Positions 6,807-7,111 of a stretch of 7,111 nucleotides of DNA are shown in pieces. The stretch's first letter is position 1; each line of letters opens with the position of its first letter. The stretch lies in NCBI GenBank assembly GCA_043748015.1, contig JAYTOA010000194.1:1-7111 (forward strand), written 5' to 3'. Origin of the DNA: JAIBBG01 sp043748015. GTDB lineage: Bacteria > Bacteroidota > Bacteroidia > Flavobacteriales_D > Sanyastnellaceae. Position numbers and translations under genes: made by a program. The notes below the pieces were generated by a model. That model worked only from the letters and a program-made list of their open reading frames with translations, had not been told where the DNA came from and did no database searches.

Positions 6807-6847
6807 TTACTGCGGTAAAATGCAACGGCATTTATGGTAGTAATTTT
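6807..6847 (+). terminator. Possible first hairpin after the SPOR gene, followed by TTTT
   Basis: An inner 6-bp stem AAATGC/GCATTT (6818-6823 and 6828-6833) closes an AACG tetraloop. An outer 7-bp stem with one G-U pair (6807-6813 with 6837-6843) is separated from it by a small internal loop. Four T residues follow at 6844-6847. It begins 10 nt after the stop codon. The stem is weak and the T tract short, so it may be an RNA 3'-end stabiliser rather than a terminator. Confidence 0.4.
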
Positions 6848-6885
6848 GGTTAATTAATATAGAATTTGTTTAGGTAATTTAGTTT

Positions 6886-6923
6886 GAAAGTCCTCCGACA
6901 ACGGTCGGGGGATTTTCATTTTA
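6886..6923 (+). terminator. Intrinsic terminator after the SPOR-domain gene
   Basis: A 14-bp stem with two G-U pairs (6886-6899 with 6904-6917) has the GC-rich core TCCTCCGAC/GTCGGGGGA and an AACG tetraloop. T-rich sequence TTTTCATTTT follows the core. This is a convincing rho-independent terminator for the SPOR gene, about 90 nt downstream of its stop, and separates it from the recombinase gene. Confidence 0.85.
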
Positions 6924-7052
6924 TGCCTTTCCCGCTATCCTCTGCATGCCTAAAAAAAAACCACCGAAAATTGTTTTTAATTTCGACAATATTTGTTCAA
7001 TGTTTTTTCTTCCGAAGCTAAAATGCAATCTAATAATGGAGACATTTGATCA

Positions 7053-7111
7053 ATGAACTGGCAAATTGCACAACGGGGATTCATAGCGTTTCTGCGATTG
7101 GAGAAATCATT
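7053..7111 (+). CDS. xerD: N terminus of a probable XerD-type tyrosine recombinase (3' partial)
   Basis: Only 19 codons and two bases are in the window, reading MNWQIAQRGFIAFLRLEKS. This resembles the start of the SAM-like core-binding domain of XerC/XerD recombinases, where an F-x2-(Y/F)-L-x-LEKS(L) helix opens the protein. Bacteroidota XerD proteins, as I remember them, begin in much this way. If correct, the product acts with XerC at the chromosomal dif site to resolve dimers. The catalytic Arg, His and Tyr residues lie beyond the window. An in-frame TGA at 7047-7049 makes ATG 7053 the start. XerC or a phage integrase cannot be excluded from so short a piece. Confidence 0.58.
   Translation, partial: MNWQIAQRGFIAFLRLEKS

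Noticed and set aside
6562..6831. Minus-strand open frame of 89 codons with hydrophobic stretches
   Set aside because: It is the complement of the SPOR-like domain, whose protein sequence is clearly the coding one; the hydrophobicity comes from antisense reading.

Overview
The window carries four plus-strand genes and looks like a Bacteroidota chromosome, probably a free-living relative of the Flavobacteriales, Chitinophagales or Sphingobacteriales. The case rests on a type IX secretion (T9SS) C-terminal sorting domain on the first protein, a SPOR-like surface protein of a Bacteroidota type, moderately AT-rich genes and the absence of clear Shine-Dalgarno sequences. No tRNA, rRNA, CRISPR array or insertion sequence was seen.

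Region 1 (1-3934) is one very long gene cut by the left edge. It encodes a secreted vanadium-dependent haloperoxidase. The order is signal peptide, haloperoxidase/PAP2-type catalytic domain with all vanadate-binding residues, five tandem Ig-like repeats, and a type A T9SS sorting domain. The apparent ATG at 50 lies inside the signal peptide, so the true start is outside the window. A strong intrinsic terminator (3968-4004) isolates this gene from what follows.

Region 2 (4090-5271) is a family 4 glycosyltransferase of GT-B fold, probably acting in polysaccharide or LPS-type surface glycan synthesis.

Region 3 (5272-5413) is an intergenic stretch with a 14-bp palindrome directly followed by an 11-bp perfect inverted repeat with a 44-nt spacer. 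It precedes region 4 (5414-6796), an exported protein with two copies of an unnamed domain at an almost exact 140-residue period, a Thr/Asn/Pro/Lys-rich linker and a C-terminal SPOR-like domain.

Region 5 (6797-7052) holds two consecutive hairpins, the second a convincing terminator. At the right edge (7053-7111) begins a gene whose first 19 codons look like the N terminus of a XerD-type tyrosine recombinase.

Three of the four genes relate to the cell surface: a T9SS-exported enzyme, a glycan-building enzyme and an exported SPOR protein. They are separated by a terminator or by gaps of 142 nt or more, so they are more likely separate transcription units than one operon. The most notable biology is the haloperoxidase with a chloroperoxidase-like halide pocket on a surface-targeted multidomain protein, and the duplicated unnamed domain in the SPOR protein.
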